Part shown: piece after piece, positions 33,001 through 44,345 of the stretch
Layout: every line of letters begins with the position of its first letter
How positions within the stretch are numbered: the stretch's first letter is position 1
DNA from: Diploptera punctata
Taxonomy: Eukaryota; Arthropoda; Insecta; Blattodea; Blaberidae
Length of the DNA stretch: 64,000 nt
Assembly: GCA_030220185.1 (NCBI GenBank)
Contig: JASPKZ010009726.1
Location: 24,615-88,614 of the forward strand
Reading direction: 5' to 3'
The notes under the pieces: model-generated
The model's database searches: none
What the model was told of the DNA's origin: nothing
The model's input: only the letters and a program-made list of their open reading frames with translations
Made by a program: the position numbers and the translations under genes

Positions 33001-33255
33001 GGATTGAAAATCAAACGCTTAAATGGTATGACCATGTACAAAGAATGGAAAATGAAAGATGGCCAAAAAATATATACCAATGGTCACCTCCTGGAAGAAA
33101 TAAACGTGGCAGACCAAGATGGAAATGGAAAACCTATGTCAGAACTATAATGGATGATAGGAATTTGGAAGAGGGAGATTGGAATGATAGAGATAAATGG
33201 AAACTGAAGACGGCAAACCTATAAGTTGGGGAAAGCCGAAGAAGAAGAAGAAAAT
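30090..33255 (+). mobile_element. RTE-type non-LTR retrotransposon, near full length
   Basis: A ~3.2-kb element. It has a GC-richer 5' leader (ctgactacagtcttaataga, then 'cccaggtcctccgtgtctgg' and 'ggttaggcgtcaggctggca' as in insect RTE-like leaders), one long EN-RT frame and a 3' end formed by a short GAA run (gccgaagaagaagaagaa, 33232-33249). Short microsatellite tails instead of poly(A) are usual in RTE elements. The left boundary is approximate. No clear target-site duplication was found. Confidence 0.85.
30321..33224 (+). pseudogene. RTE-type endonuclease-reverse transcriptase, broken
   Basis: A single ORF of ~970 codons. The AP-like endonuclease shows IGTWNVQGLN (~30393), IIVLSETK (catalytic Glu, ~30470), ITGDFNSRVGSRMRDEVIGP (~30805) and CGSDHYILLGKF (~31072). 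The linker is rich in Lys/Glu. RT motifs are KNGRAPGPG (~31790), ITPIFKEGDKKLCSNYRGIS (~31935), FIDLEVAYDSVPR (catalytic Asp, ~32175), LKQGCSLSPILLNIYLDQAL (~32355), LLFADDQIIFA (catalytic pair, ~32480) and YGSETWSL (~32845). The C-terminus has WYDHVQRMENER and RNKRGRPRWKWK. Breaks: a frameshift in a T run near 30745, another near 30960, stops at 31835, 31889 and 31916, a frameshift at ~32670, and a stop plus shift near 32883. All catalytic residues persist, so loss is fairly recent. Confidence 0.9.
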
Positions 33256-33445
33256 TAAGAATGAATCGGGATGAAGCAGCATGCCTTGGCGCTGAGCACG
33301 GAACGTGCGTTAATTTGATTTACTGAGGAAAATGTTTCTTATGCAATTTTTCCCAGTCAGCATCATGAGGTAACTCCAGGCTCCAGGTTGAGGAGTCTAG
33401 GATCGGCTCATATACTATCTGGGTTATCGACTTCCTATAATAGTC
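33256..33445 (+). mobile_element. SINE-A remnant
   Basis: 'gcagcatgccttggcgctga', 'agtcagcatcatgaggtaac' and 'ccaggctccaggttgaggag' follow the order of SINE-A. The head is largely unrecognisable. Confidence 0.6.
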
Positions 33446-33499
33446 CTAAGTGGTTGGACTCTCGCGCCAACTAGTTTCTTATGAGTTAAAGAACGGAGG

Positions 33500-33870
33500 G
33501 GTTTAATAATAATAGTATAACACTTTATTATGTGAAATTATATAAAATAGAATATTTCTAATTTGTTGTAATTTGAATTAACTTGCCTCGTATGCATCAC
33601 GATGTAGGACATAATAACGTGCATTTAAACTATGATAAATGAGATATTTGAAAATGTATTTAATATTTACCTGATAGAGAAAGCGATGTCAGTAAATCTC
33701 AGCTACACAGGTTAAACAGTTTTGAATCCAATCTGTAAAATATTAATATTTTATTAATATAATTTAAAACCGTAATTTTCTATTTGATATTCAATGACGT
33801 TGCTTCGTAACGTTACGGTTATTGTATCATTCGTGTTGTCAACAAGGCGCATTTCGTCCAAATTTTTATG
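33500..33870 (+). repeat. Dispersed repeat R1 (gttgcttcgtaacg)
   Basis: Contains 'gataaatgagatatttgaaa', 'tatttacctgatagagaaag' and 'caatgacgttgcttcgtaac', the core of the repeat at 3383-3890. Further copies are at 37600-37950 (best), 1240-1380 and 41800-41950. No coding capacity; class unknown. Confidence 0.6.
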
Positions 33871-33954
33871 AAATCAATCTTCTTTTAATAAATGTGCTAA
33901 TTGTGCTTAGGGGAAAAAATCTCATTATAAATTGAAATGGTTATTATACATAGT

Positions 33955-34180
33955 TGTGTGCGGTGGACTAGTGGTTTATGCTACTTGCCACTCGTTCCGA
34001 GGGTCGCGGGTTCAAACCCGGCCGGGGTTGATGGATTTTTTTGCGACGGGATAATCCGAGGAGCATGTCCTCCGAGAGGGACTTAAGCTGTGAGTCTAAA
34101 GACTTTTCAGGCTCGTAAAAGATCCTTAAGCCTTGATAAAGAGGCCTCTAAGCAAAATTTACCGACCTCAACCTCCTGGT
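33955..34180 (+). mobile_element. SINE-D copy
   Basis: Head 'gtgcggtggactagtggttt' (A box) and gggttcaaacccggccgggg (B box), then 'ccgaggagcatgtcctccga', 'aagacttttcaggctcgtaa' and 'agcaaaatttaccgacctca'. This is the best SINE-D copy here. Confidence 0.85.
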
Positions 34181-34489
34181 AATACCTTAGTTGCCTGTTA
34201 GATGTCTCATTGTGTCGGTGTGTTACCGCATGACATCTATGAACAAATAAGGTAACTTAAAATTAACTTGGACTAGTAACTGCTTACAAAGGAGAGGTTA
34301 GAGCTGCACCATTATAGGTAGATTACACTGCACATAGTTGTCTTCCTGTATAAATATGGTAAATTTAACTTTAAAAAAGTGGCATTGTTGTAATATTAAA
34401 TAATAATTTGACAAAATACATGTAATATTCACACAATTACAGCACATATATTATCTTCTCCCTCTCTCCCCATCATAGGTGCTGTAATC

Positions 34490-34620
34490 GATATTGGTGG
34501 ATTAGTGGTTAATATACTTGCTCCCGGATTTAGAAATGCTTGGGTTCAAACACGGCCTGGTGGTGTCAATTTTCAGGGCATAAAAATCCTTACACTAGAT
34601 TCCTTCTGAAGTGAACTAAA
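34490..34620 (+). mobile_element. SINE-D remnant
   Basis: 'ttggtggattagtggttaat' (A box) and tgggttcaaacacggcctgg (B box), then a shortened body with 'ttttcagggcataaaaatcc'. Confidence 0.65.
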
Positions 34621-34858
34621 TAATTTGGTTCCCTGACTAGATTTACGGCACTTTAAAGAAACTTAAGCTGGAAAAATGAGACTTTTGATCATTTTTGGCC
34701 CTTTATCGCTCGGATTTGACTTGAGATGCTAATAATCTTGACTTTTGAGAAGTAAGTTTATTGTAAATTAGAAATAATTTCATAACACTAATTTAATGAT
34801 TTGGCCTTCTCAACTATGTTTCCCCCTATTATACGTAATATTTGTCTATCTTTTGTAG

Positions 34859-35081
34859 GAAATGTTTACGGAGACTGGCCTAACTACCAACACCAACTTG
34901 GAGGATCAGTAAGTACTTGTTTAAGATTTTTGTTCTGTAGAAATGACACCTTCTGTATGGCTAACATGTTACTCCTACCAGTAGATATCTTATCCACCAT
35001 TTCTGATATAGGAAACTCAGACTTAACCTCCGCAAATTGCTTCATCGTATAGTTCTCGTACAAAGTTTGTTTATCCAGCAA
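34859..35081. other. Exon-like segment, strand uncertain
   Basis: Minus strand 35081-34884 is open for 65 codons, with protein-like sequence (LYENYTMKQFAEVKSEFPIS, then EMVDKISTGRSNML). On the plus strand, a 3' splice-site-like ttttgtag ends at 34859 and a gtaagt donor starts at 34908, bounding ~48 bp. I recognise neither product. Either may be chance; the minus frame is the more protein-like. Confidence 0.25.
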
Positions 35082-36510
35082 AGGGGTGGGTTGTTACTTC
35101 TGGTTTAGAAAAACAGATAATTTATTCTCAAGGGAGACAAATATTTGGTAATTAGAAGACCGTTGCACGGACTACATAAGAATCCGTTCATTTGAACTAC
35201 CTAGTGAACGATGTTTAACATTCGTTGTAACGAACTATTGTCACTGTTTGTGTTGTTTCAGTAATTTTGAACATGGCGCGATGAGGTTTAGTATATTTCA
35301 GTTTTACTTAATATTTATACGCATTCTTGCGGTTTGCTGAGGAACTTGGGAGTAAAGGAGGGCGAAAACCCTTTTCATGTAGGTTTTAAAAATACAAAAA
35401 CTATCCTAATTTTGAACCATGTACCTCACAGTAGGTCTTTATCAGATATTAGTTAATACACATTGTCTCACTTCCTATGTACAAACAGTAACAATATCAC
35501 ATCTAAACACGTCTGCCTTGAATTTAAACACAGCTAACGAAGATAAATTCACATTAACCTTAATCCTTTTTATCTAGCGTTGGGTTATTGTAACACCCGA
35601 ACCTCCGTTAGATTTTTAATTCCACAAAGTATTCAAATAGTATGAACATTTCTTTATATTAACAAACATTGGTCGAAAATAAAAATAACTGTAATAACTC
35701 ACACTAACGTCACATTAACATTGGTTATTAGGTAACATTTCAGTAGCTTCAATTAGAAAATAAAGTCTCTTTCTCCTTTATAAATACAAAATATGAATGT
35801 CGAAGACAAACAATGGGAATGAGGTAATTGTTACGTCACGAATGTGTACATATTTCTGTACTTTCTTTGGTATTTTATATTTAGTCGTTTTTCAATACTA
35901 GGAATAATTTATATTTCGTGAAAAAAAAAAATTGAAATTTATTTTTAACTTTCCGAAAACAGAACCATAACATATTAGGCTAGTGAAAATATTAGTTTTC
36001 CAACATGACTAATTAGCCAAGACTTTTAAGGAATGGTTCTGTAGATCAGAAGTCCAAGGTTTGAATCTCGCTGAAAACTAGGGTGAGAGTTGTGTTTAAA
36101 ATACGTTGGAATATAGTGTGAATTGTATGGATAAGATTAATTGATATAGAAGTGAAATACAAAATAGGTTAATAGGAGAAGACAGCTAGTAGCCAAAAGT
36201 GGATTTTTTTATTCTAAATTAGCTTAAGTTCATATGAACGAGAAGTATATAGTAGTTCAGTTATGGTTCCTTTTCTATTCCATGGTTCATATAAAGTTTC
36301 TTCATATTTACTTATTATATGATAAGTGGCTTGTTATTAATGTCCTCTCTCTAACTTACATCCAGATGTGTCTTTAATGATGGAACCAGTCACTGTAATA
36401 CTAATTAAATGTGTTTTACAGTTCGCCCAATACATTCCTTGTGGGTACAGGTTAGTTCAAGAGCCTGAAACAGCAGCCACAACGTGAAAATGTGTTAAAA
36501 TATTCTGAAA
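35082..36510. other. No gene seen
   Basis: AT-rich. A weak tRNA-like B-box phrase ('aaggtttgaatctcgctg') occurs near 36058, possibly a SINE relic. Nothing else is recognised. Confidence 0.45.
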
Positions 36511-36514
36511 TAAG

Positions 36515-36660
36515 TAGCCCGGGGACGTTGCGTAACTGGTAAAGCAATATGGTACAAGCTGGAAGATTGCGGATTCGATTCCCGAAGAGGTAATTTTATT
36601 CACGCAGGTTTTCTTCTCCTGAAGAAGTGTTATAATCATTACAAGGAATCACAAATCCTC
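36515..36660 (+). mobile_element. tRNA-derived SINE fragment
   Basis: 'gttgcgtaactggtaaagca' (A-box-like) and gcggattcgattcccgaaga (B box). It resembles the head of SINE-E at 39718 (acgttgcgtaatttgctcag, gcgagttcgattcctgatta). Confidence 0.6.
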
Positions 36661-37359
36661 TCTCGTAAGCCCATGTTTCCCTTAACAGAGATTTAGGCGC
36701 TCTCCCCCTACAGGGAAGAATTTGAACCATACTAATTTTGTTACACTTGTTTTCGTATAGATGTCATTTTTGAGTGTCCGTGGTCAGCGTTCCGCCTCAT
36801 ACTGACATCTAGGAAACCAAGGTAGTACTAGGACGGGAAATGTCGGCAAATATTGCTTACAGGCCTTTTCATTCAGGCTTAAGGATAATCGCAAGTCCAC
36901 CGCGGCCGATATCCCTAACGTTATATAAATTGTTGTACTAGACGTATTGATAATATATAAACATTCTCACGGCGCATTGCATGTGCGTCTCAACCAGTTG
37001 AGTAGCAAACATACGTTCTAAGTGTAAAGCCGTTGTGAAGAGCTATTTTCATGTCATTTTATTGTGTTTTTTTTTTAATTCATCCTTTTCGTAACTTTTA
37101 AATGAAACTAACCCAATGGATGGTAGTGATGAAGGGAAACAAACAACTAAAAATGTATAATTTTGAAGTCCGAGAACAAATAGACGCCCAGCAGCAAATA
37201 AAAAAATATAGAGAAGTGTGAAAAATATTGGTAAAATGGATATTTCAAACAATACGTGTGTAAACTAGAGTTCATAAAAATAAGCAACGGATGGAAGAGT
37301 TGTTGGCGCGGAAATGTTCATATAATGATAATTTACAGCATCTAAGACATTACGTCTTG

Positions 37360-37600
37360 TCGCAGAGCTACCGATCATGACTTGGTTCGAGTCCTTGTGC
37401 GGAAGGAATTTACTCACTGAATGTCGGCTAGTGTAGAACGGTGTCCACATAGAATTGTGAGGAGTATATGTACCGTGTATAAAACTTTGGGAATCTCACG
37501 GTTGACCACTTATCACACATAATTATAACGTCTACCTCTCTGTTATACCAAGTGCCTTGCACACTTACAGCTCCATGAGTTTAATTTAGTTTAAAGAAAG
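37360..37600 (+). mobile_element. SINE-A copy, diverged
   Basis: 'cttggttcgagtccttgtgc' is the B-box region. It is followed by 'ggaaggaatttactcactga', 'tcggctagtgtagaacggtg' and 'atagaattgtgagg', collinear with SINE-A. It is 5'-truncated, and the 3' half is poorly preserved. Confidence 0.65.
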
Positions 37601-37950
37601 GAATGGCTTATTTTTAAAGCATAATAACAAAACATTAACTAAAATAAGGTAAAATAGAATATTTGTAAGTTTAAAGATAAATTTGTTACGTTTATTAAAT
37701 GTCTGCCATTTAAACAATGATAAATATGGTATCTGAAAATGGATTTATATTTACCTGAGTGAAAAAAAAAGGGTTTGACATTCATGTGTCTAAATTTCTT
37801 AGGTGTATAAACTTCTAGATAAAACCGTTTTGAATTCAATTTGTGAAACATTCGTATTTTATTAATTCAAAATATTTTTGAATTTCACATTTAGTGGCGT
37901 TGCTTCGTAACGTACTCGTAAGTTATTGCATAATTGTTGTCATTGAAGAA
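37600..37950 (+). repeat. Dispersed repeat R1
   Basis: 'gataaatatggtatctgaaa', 'tatttacctgagtg', 'cgttttgaattcaatttgtg' and 'cacatttagtggcgttgctt' match the other R1 copies in order. Confidence 0.65.
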
Positions 37951-38384
37951 GGTGCATTTTATACAAATGTTTTGTGAAAGTTGTCTTCTTTGTAAATTAT
38001 TAGCGCCAAACATCATGTGGCCACCATTACCATATTCGCCATGTTTGGTAGGAATGTGTGAGTGTGAATGACGCGTTGTGTTGTCTTGGAGGAGGCACTG
38101 GCATTGAGCTGAGGCCACCATTCCCTTGTGTGGTTAAAAAACCCAGTACGCGTGTGATCCACAGTTGTTAAATGAATCCCTCTCCGGACAACTGTAAGGC
38201 CCGGTATGTAACATGGTGAGGTTAAACCACTCTAATGTAGCGGAGAAGCCCCATATCTTATAAAACAACAAATTACATTTAGTTTTACGTTGGAATCCCT
38301 TGTTCAAAAATTCTCAAATCACAGCCTATCTTTATAACATTGTGACACTATGTTAAAATTTTGTTAATTTGACGTTAGGAGGGG

Positions 38385-38770
38385 GGAGTGTTTAGGAATA
38401 TTTTTGGACCAAAGAGAGATGAACAGAAAGATGAATGGAGCAGACTACGTAACAATGAACTACATGGACTTTATAGGACGCCAGATATAATAACAACAGT
38501 TAAGTCTCGTAGACTGTGGTGTGCAGGGCATGTGGCAAGAAAACGGAACGACAGATGTGCAAGGAAGCTTCTTTATATGAAAACCACAGGGAAAACGCCA
38601 GTTGGTAGATCAAGAGTGAGGTGGCAGAATAACGTTAAATATGATTTGAGGGAAGTAGATTATACAGGGAATGACTGATTAATATTAGCTCATGATAGGG
38701 ATGTGTAGAGAGCTTATGTCCGTGCTACCATGAACGTGCGAGTTCGATAATGCTATTGAGATGGTTAGTA
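38385..38770 (+). pseudogene. LINE-A RT C-terminal fragment
   Basis: Reads VFRNIFGPKRDEQKDEWSRL, NNELHGLYRTPDIITTVKSR, CAGHVARKRNDR and PVGRSRVRWQNNV, then DLREVDYTGND and a TGA at 38676. The tail continues through AYVRATMN to the LINE-A 3' end. It is 5'-truncated at VFENKVLR, preceded by a GGAGGGGGG stretch. The glycine before HVAR is kept. Confidence 0.85.
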
Positions 38771-38849
38771 TGTAATATTGATGCAAGTAGAATAAATATA
38801 TCAAATATATTCTCTTTGTTCTCTTCTTGAACGTCGTAGACAATCTTGG

Positions 38850-39059
38850 TGGACTAATGGCTTCCAGGATCACCCGCCGAGATGTGAGGATTTACAGAGC
38901 GTAATAATACTGAGTACCGGTTTCGTCACCAAATACTTCGGCACCGTGAATATATTTATGGCACTTAAAAGAACCTCACGTTTGAACTCCGAGCAAAGTA
39001 TGTTGATCCTTTCCCGCTCAGATTTGAATTGTGCTCTAATGTTAAAGAGCATCGTTAAA
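38850..39059 (+). mobile_element. SINE-D-like remnant
   Basis: 'tcttggtggactaatggctt' resembles the SINE-D A box. No B box survives before the Penelope fragment. Low certainty. Confidence 0.35.
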
Positions 39060-39345
39060 TAGAAATAACATCGAATGTATGGTCTCCACAAAATTCATAA
39101 AATTGGGAATAAAATGAGACCGATAATTAATAATATAGGGTCCCCGTCTTATTATTTGCCAAAATGGTTAGTACAGAAATTTAAGAGTTTTCCAGAATTT
39201 GAAAATAAAAGTATTGAAAATTCTTTACAACAAATTGATGAATTGAATAATTTTAGATTGGTTCACAATGACAGATTTGTGTCTTTCGATGCTGTTTCAT
39301 TGTTTCCGAATGTTCCAATAGGAACAATGTTATATTTTTTGCAAA
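39060..39345 (+). pseudogene. Penelope-like reverse transcriptase fragment
   Basis: Reads MYGLHKIHKIGNKMRPIINN then IGSPSYYLPKWL, ENSLQQIDELNNF and DRFVSFDAVSLFPNVPIG. The YGLPKIHK-like motif, RPIxxxxGSPxY and SFDVVSLFTNVP-like motif (with its catalytic Asp) are hallmarks of Penelope-like RTs. After ~39345 the similarity stops, although the frame stays open to 39419. The YxDD motif is not present. It may belong to the same family as the GIY-YIG pieces at 17935-18805; that is inference. Confidence 0.88.
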
Positions 39346-39717
39346 AATCCCACTCTCGTCAAGGTCATGGAACCGCTGATGGTCGTCGATATTTTTTATT
39401 AAACAGTTGCTCTTTCTAAGTTAACTTTGGGTATGATATGTGTTTGTTACATTATGTTGTTCTTTGCTAACTTCATGATCTACCGGAGTCATAACTAATC
39501 ACTCAGCTGGGCAGGTTATCATGTACCTATTTAATGTTTACTTTTAGTTCACATTTATTTTCATGCGCTCAGCGCAAAAATATGGAAGTCCATTTGCGGT
39601 GCACAAAAAAAAAAGGTTTAGGGTAAAATAAACAAAAAAAAGAGGATGGATTAGTGTTTTAAATAAGACTACCAACATCAGGAAAATTCCATTAAAGTAT
39701 TCTGAAAAACACAGTCG

Positions 39718-39890
39718 GAAACACGTTGCGTAATTTGCTCAGGCAATATACTACAAGCCGTGAGGGCGCGAGTTCGATTCCTGATTAGGTCAGGAATTTT
39801 ACATCTTGACCAAACATTGTGGCAAGATCGTGTCACTGGGTTCTACTCAGCCTCTAAAATGAATTAGTACCAGATATATTTTCTTGGCTA
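39718..39890 (+). mobile_element. SINE-E copy
   Basis: B box gcgagttcgattcctgatta; then 'ggtcaggaattttacatctt', 'actcagcctctaaaatgaat' and 'tagtaccaga', parallel to 41267-41530. The two copies share the body but differ in the head. Confidence 0.7.
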
Positions 39891-40326
39891 AACATGTCCT
39901 TTACACAGTGCTGAACACTTGGGACATAAGTAGTGTCCAATTGTTTAAAGAGGCGTCAGCCATAATCTCCTACTTTTGCAATATCTCTCTGAGACCTGTG
40001 GGTATAACTTGGGGTGATGAGTGCTTTACATCAGATAACTTGATGCCTTCACACACTCACTTCGTGATGTTTTATGAAATTTGTTGTGTTAACTTTTACA
40101 TTAAACTAGACCTGAAACATTATGTTGATCTACCGAAATAACCAACTTATGTAGTGTATAATATTGTAGTCTGAGTGTCATGTATTAACTTGCAAAAGAC
40201 AGAGAATTATTAAAGGACAAAAATCAATAAGATCGATATTATAAATAAGTAGATAACAACCAATAAGCGGAACAAAATCATTAATGTGGAAATTTCCATA
40301 ATTAATACAGGAATCGAAAAAGAAAC
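39891..40326. other. No gene seen; left flank of duplication copy 2
   Basis: A frame at 39884-40141 has no family resemblance. Repeat homology with the window start begins at 40327. Confidence 0.4.
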
Positions 40327-40429
40327 GACCTAATGTATTGTGTCTTGGCACAGGTCCACAAAACCCTATGGAGAAGGAATTTTCTCATGGAATATAGGTC
40401 AGTAGGAGATCGGTGTCCATAGGGAAACA

Positions 40430-40595
40430 CCCAGTTGTTAGATCAAGCAAGAATGAGGTGGGAGAATAACATCCATGATTTAACGGAAGTACATTATATA
40501 GTGGATGATTGGAATACATTAGCTCAGGATAGGGATATATGGAGAGCTTATGCCCGAAGTACGGGTTCGATAGAGGCAGTGAGTTAGTAGTTAGT
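40430..40595 (+). mobile_element. LINE-A 3' end
   Basis: The counterpart of 105-268: 'agaatgaggtgggagaataa', 'gatttaacggaagtac', 'tagctcaggatagggatata', 'gttcgatagaggcagtgagt' and the AGTT tail. Confidence 0.75.
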
Positions 40596-41022
40596 TAAGA
40601 GATCGGTGTCCACGCAGGATCGCGATGAATTTGCGCAGCTCTAATAAATAGCGGCTGTAAGAATTAGGAGACATCCTGTGGGATCACCTTCCTCTACAAG
40701 ACGTCAGCAGCCTCTCGCGGTATCAAGTTTTGTTTATTTTAAGGAACGGGGGTGATTACTATTAAAACAGAATGAAAGAAAATGTTATCCATAAGAATGA
40801 AAAACAGAATATTTGCAATTTTAGAGTTAAATTTGTTTTGATTTTCAATGAGTTTAGCTTTTAAATGCATATGAAGTGTGTCACGTGATTAATCAATACA
40901 CATTTGAGGGAGAGGAAAAGTACCAGGTTAGTCACTTTATTGTGTGAGTTTCACAATGCAAAGTACTAACTATATTGTACAAGTGCGAAACTGACTTAGG
41001 CTTTCACGGCCGGAGTTATTAT

Positions 41023-41135
41023 GATGATCTTGTAAAATATTTGAGGATGCCGGACGCAGTTTCTGGCGAAACGTCGGGGAACTACCAGCCTCCAAGACCA
41101 CGGCCAACAGCCCGGTAATCTTTTACAAGATCATC
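41023..41135. repeat. Hairpin repeat with hammerhead-like core, copy 2
   Basis: Same 14-base arms as 709-820. The inner part here is ttgaggatgccggacgcagt followed by ttctggcgaaacg: gccgga pairs with tctggc (one G-T), placing GAAACG directly after the stem. The compensated pairing in this copy against the mismatch in copy 1 suggests the stem once mattered. Confidence 0.45.
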
Positions 41136-41266
41136 TTAAAATAAACTGTTTAATCATGGGTTTATTTTCCTTCCTAATTTGGCACATATTTAAAAAAGGT
41201 AGGTACGTTGTAAAATTGGGGAGGTTAGATTCAGTATTGAGAAAACATTTTTAAAGTTCAAGTTAA

Positions 41267-41530
41267 GCCGGAAGGTCGAGAGTTCAAGTCCCGGTGGGGT
41301 CAGGATTTTTAAACTGACCCAAACCTTCTGGCGGCAACATGGCCCTGGGGTCGACTCAGCCTCTAACTGAAATGAGTACCAGACGCTTGTTCTGGGGTAA
41401 AAGCGGCCGTCACGCAGGGCTGACAACCCGGCTGGCATCAAGTGCCGATTGTCTAGAAATAGTGGGAGCCTTAACCTCCCACTACCCCAAGGGCCTCCTG
41501 AGGCCTGTAGTGGGAATACTTTACTTTTGT
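41267..41530 (+). mobile_element. SINE-E, inserted in copy 2 only
   Basis: Starts 'aagccggaaggtcgagagtt' with B box agttcaagtcccggtgg. The body is 'ggtcaggatttttaaactga', 'gcctctaactgaaatgagta' and 'gggagccttaacctcccact'. Copy 1 reads straight through at ~958, so the insertion postdates the duplication or was lost from copy 1. GC-rich relative to its surroundings. Confidence 0.85.
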
Positions 41531-42730
41531 GTAACAAATTCATAGGTAATTCAAAATGATAACTTCGGGTGATGCGTGTCTTCCCCCAGATAAGTCTAAA
41601 AAGACATCAATGCCTTTACACACCCATTTTTTTCAAGAGAATAATAAATGACATATACCCCTTTGCATGCAATCGCCTCAATTAAAAGACAATTATTTAG
41701 TGACTTTGCTAGATCCTTCCTGGTGCCCTTCATTTATAGATGATAACTATGCACCTGATAGAGGATGGTCTATGTATACATTTTCACAGTATATATTGAT
41801 AGATGAATTCAATCTGTAAAATATTAATATATTTTAAAATTCTATTTGTAAAAATATTTTGCGTTTTCACATTTAGTGACGTTGCTTCGTTACGGTACAG
41901 TTATTACGTCAACATTATTGTTATCGCTGACCAAGAAAAGACATGTTTACAATCATTTTGCACGATAATGCGTTGTTCGTACTTACTGCACTGGCGACCA
42001 TGATTGAAATTTCAGTTTCCTAAACTATACTGTAATGTTATAAATTACATACCTAGGGCGGGAAGTAAACCCACTGCCCTTTTCGTATACTACGTACAAA
42101 AATATATTTACAAAATGTAGTGTTAATATACATTATACGAAACAAATCACTGCATTTTAAATGAACTGAACTTTATTTGAAACAATATACAACAATAAAT
42201 TGGTACGTGCAACCATTTTATTCTAATTGGTGGCACGGCCTTCTGTAGTCTCTAAATTATTTTCGGCATTTACTGTAATTACATTGGTCAGGCTGTTAAC
42301 ATCAGTCAGTTGTTTATAATGAACGCAATTATTTCCAACGAAGATGTTATTTTACTATAATTATCACATTTTTGTACATAGACGTACTGTACAAAGATGA
42401 CCTGTCGGTACATTGGAACATATACGCAGTTTACGAGGTCACGGAGTTCTTCGGCGAATGAGGAATCAGTTCAATATTCTTAATTAATAGTGGGTAAATT
42501 CAATCACTATAAATGTTTTAAATTTTCTTAAAATTATACAACAATATAAACAAAAAAATTATGGTTATGCATGATTTGTTTTCACTCCAGTCGTATGCAT
42601 TCAAATAGCTGGCATTAAAAAAATTAGTTTCACCAATTAAGGGGTTAACCTCTCCCTATTTACGCACTACTTTTCGGTCTCTTGTGTCACACAGTTACAA
42701 CCTGTCGGTTGAGCACGTTAATTTAAGAAT

Positions 42731-43456
42731 GACTATTTAACTCATGCCCCAAATGGGAGTCAATGACCAATCACGTTTCAATGATTTCTGTTTTACAACC
42801 AATCAGAGTCGTGTTTCACGAAATATTTATCAGTGTTAGGATTATCATATATTAAACAAAGCTCCTCCTTTTTAATATTCTGAACAGGTCTGACCGTTAT
42901 TTTGCAGTGACTGAGCCTATAACAAATACGGCTACCAGATTGTATATAATAGTGCTTACATGTCAACATTTGTAGCAATTGATTATACCACCAAAAAAAG
43001 AAACCACTGTTTGCACTTTCTTAAATGTATTTTTTCCCAGGTAATAATCGAGAAAAATATAATTGTCATATTTACATCATACGACATCAAAAATGAATTA
43101 ATATACAGATTGATGTTTCATTTTTTCTCCACTAGAGAGCATTCTTACGATATTGCGTTCCTTTGGCAATAAATAGTATGATCTGGTTGCAGTGATAAAC
43201 AAAAGAAGCAGTAGAAGCGTACCTATCGTTTCTCATTTGTTTTCAAACATCGCCGTTTACATTAAATATATAAATATTTTAAAATAACTATAGTTAAATA
43301 ATGATTTGTGAGTAAACAGCTTAATTTTATTCGTTAAGTAGTCCTAACAAATGCCACTCTTGATTTCCAAATTCTCTAGATAAATTCACTCCTCACTTCG
43401 TGAGTCGTGAATTTATCCATAATTTGGAAATCACTCGTGGCATTACTTATGATAAC
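42731..43456 (+). mobile_element. CCAAT-containing element with 3' hairpin
   Basis: Starts gactatttaactcatgccc and carries two CCAAT boxes (gaccaatcacgtttc, caaccaatcagagtcg) followed by a TATA-like aaatatttatc. It ends in a ~95-base hairpin (aatgccactcttgatttcca.. with complement ..tttggaaatcactcgtggca) and 'ttacttatgataacta'. No terminal inverted repeats were seen, and no coding sequence. Two more copies lie in tandem at 61066-62260. Copy 1 of the duplication has only a short remnant of its end (~2145), so presence or absence at duplication is unclear. Confidence 0.65.
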
Positions 43457-43865
43457 TACAGTCAATTAACCACTGCACGTGGTTACAAGCAAAAATCAGA
43501 TTGTTTGAGACAGGGGACCTTGAGAATATAATCTCAAACACTACTGCTTCAGGTGATTTTGAAGGATAAAACCACTAAACCTGCATCATTTGACTGAACA
43601 GGAATTTGAAAACACTTTTGTTAATAATGGGAAATTGTGTAAATCAGTATTAAAACGTCATAAATGCTTAAATAAAAATTGAGGTCACTTTGAATAATTT
43701 CGGTAGTTGTTTTTTGTATAGTTGTTGTAAGCTACAGACAATAATATATTTGCATTTTCGGTTAACTGACTTATGCTGCACCCTGTGTATTTGGAAAATT
43801 TTCGAGCAGCAGACATTGTAGAACAAGTGATGAATTGAATAAAAAAGTATAAAAAAAATATATCC

Positions 43866-44170
43866 AACGGGCCCGGGTCCGATCCCCGATCGGGACAAGT
43901 TTCTTGAGTGAAGGTTTTTCCTCACCTATAAGACAAATCTCAGGCCCAAACGATCTGCGAACATTATACGGCCATCATAATCATCGTCATTCATATTAGC
44001 CTTAGATTATCAAGTTTAGGATTAAGGGCTCTCGTGACGCACCACTATTATCATCATCATCGCCCATCATATCACCAGCACAGTCGTAACCCTTCCTTCT
44101 GGGAGCCCCAACCTCATAAACGGGTTACAATTACTCCAGTGCCAAAGGAGAACACCGGAAATGTCAAAAT
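43866..44170 (+). mobile_element. SINE-B2 (5'-truncated), copy 2
   Basis: Counterpart of 2577-2880 with the same truncation point at gggcccgggtccgatccccg, as expected for a shared insertion duplicated with the block. Confidence 0.8.
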
Positions 44171-44345
44171 GACAACCTGAGGTTTTGAATAAATAAAATG
44201 CATGAGAGCACAAATATTAATTAGGTTTGTCCATTTATGCAGAATGTGTGATGAAATACTTTTATTGTTAAAAACATTCCCAGTGAAACCTTTAACAACT
44301 AGGCTCCAAGTCACACCGAAAATTAGATGTTACAGGACTGAATAA

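Noticed and set aside
41190..41543. A 117-codon minus-strand open frame
   Set aside because: It covers the GC-rich SINE-E insertion, which is noncoding; the frame has no family resemblance.
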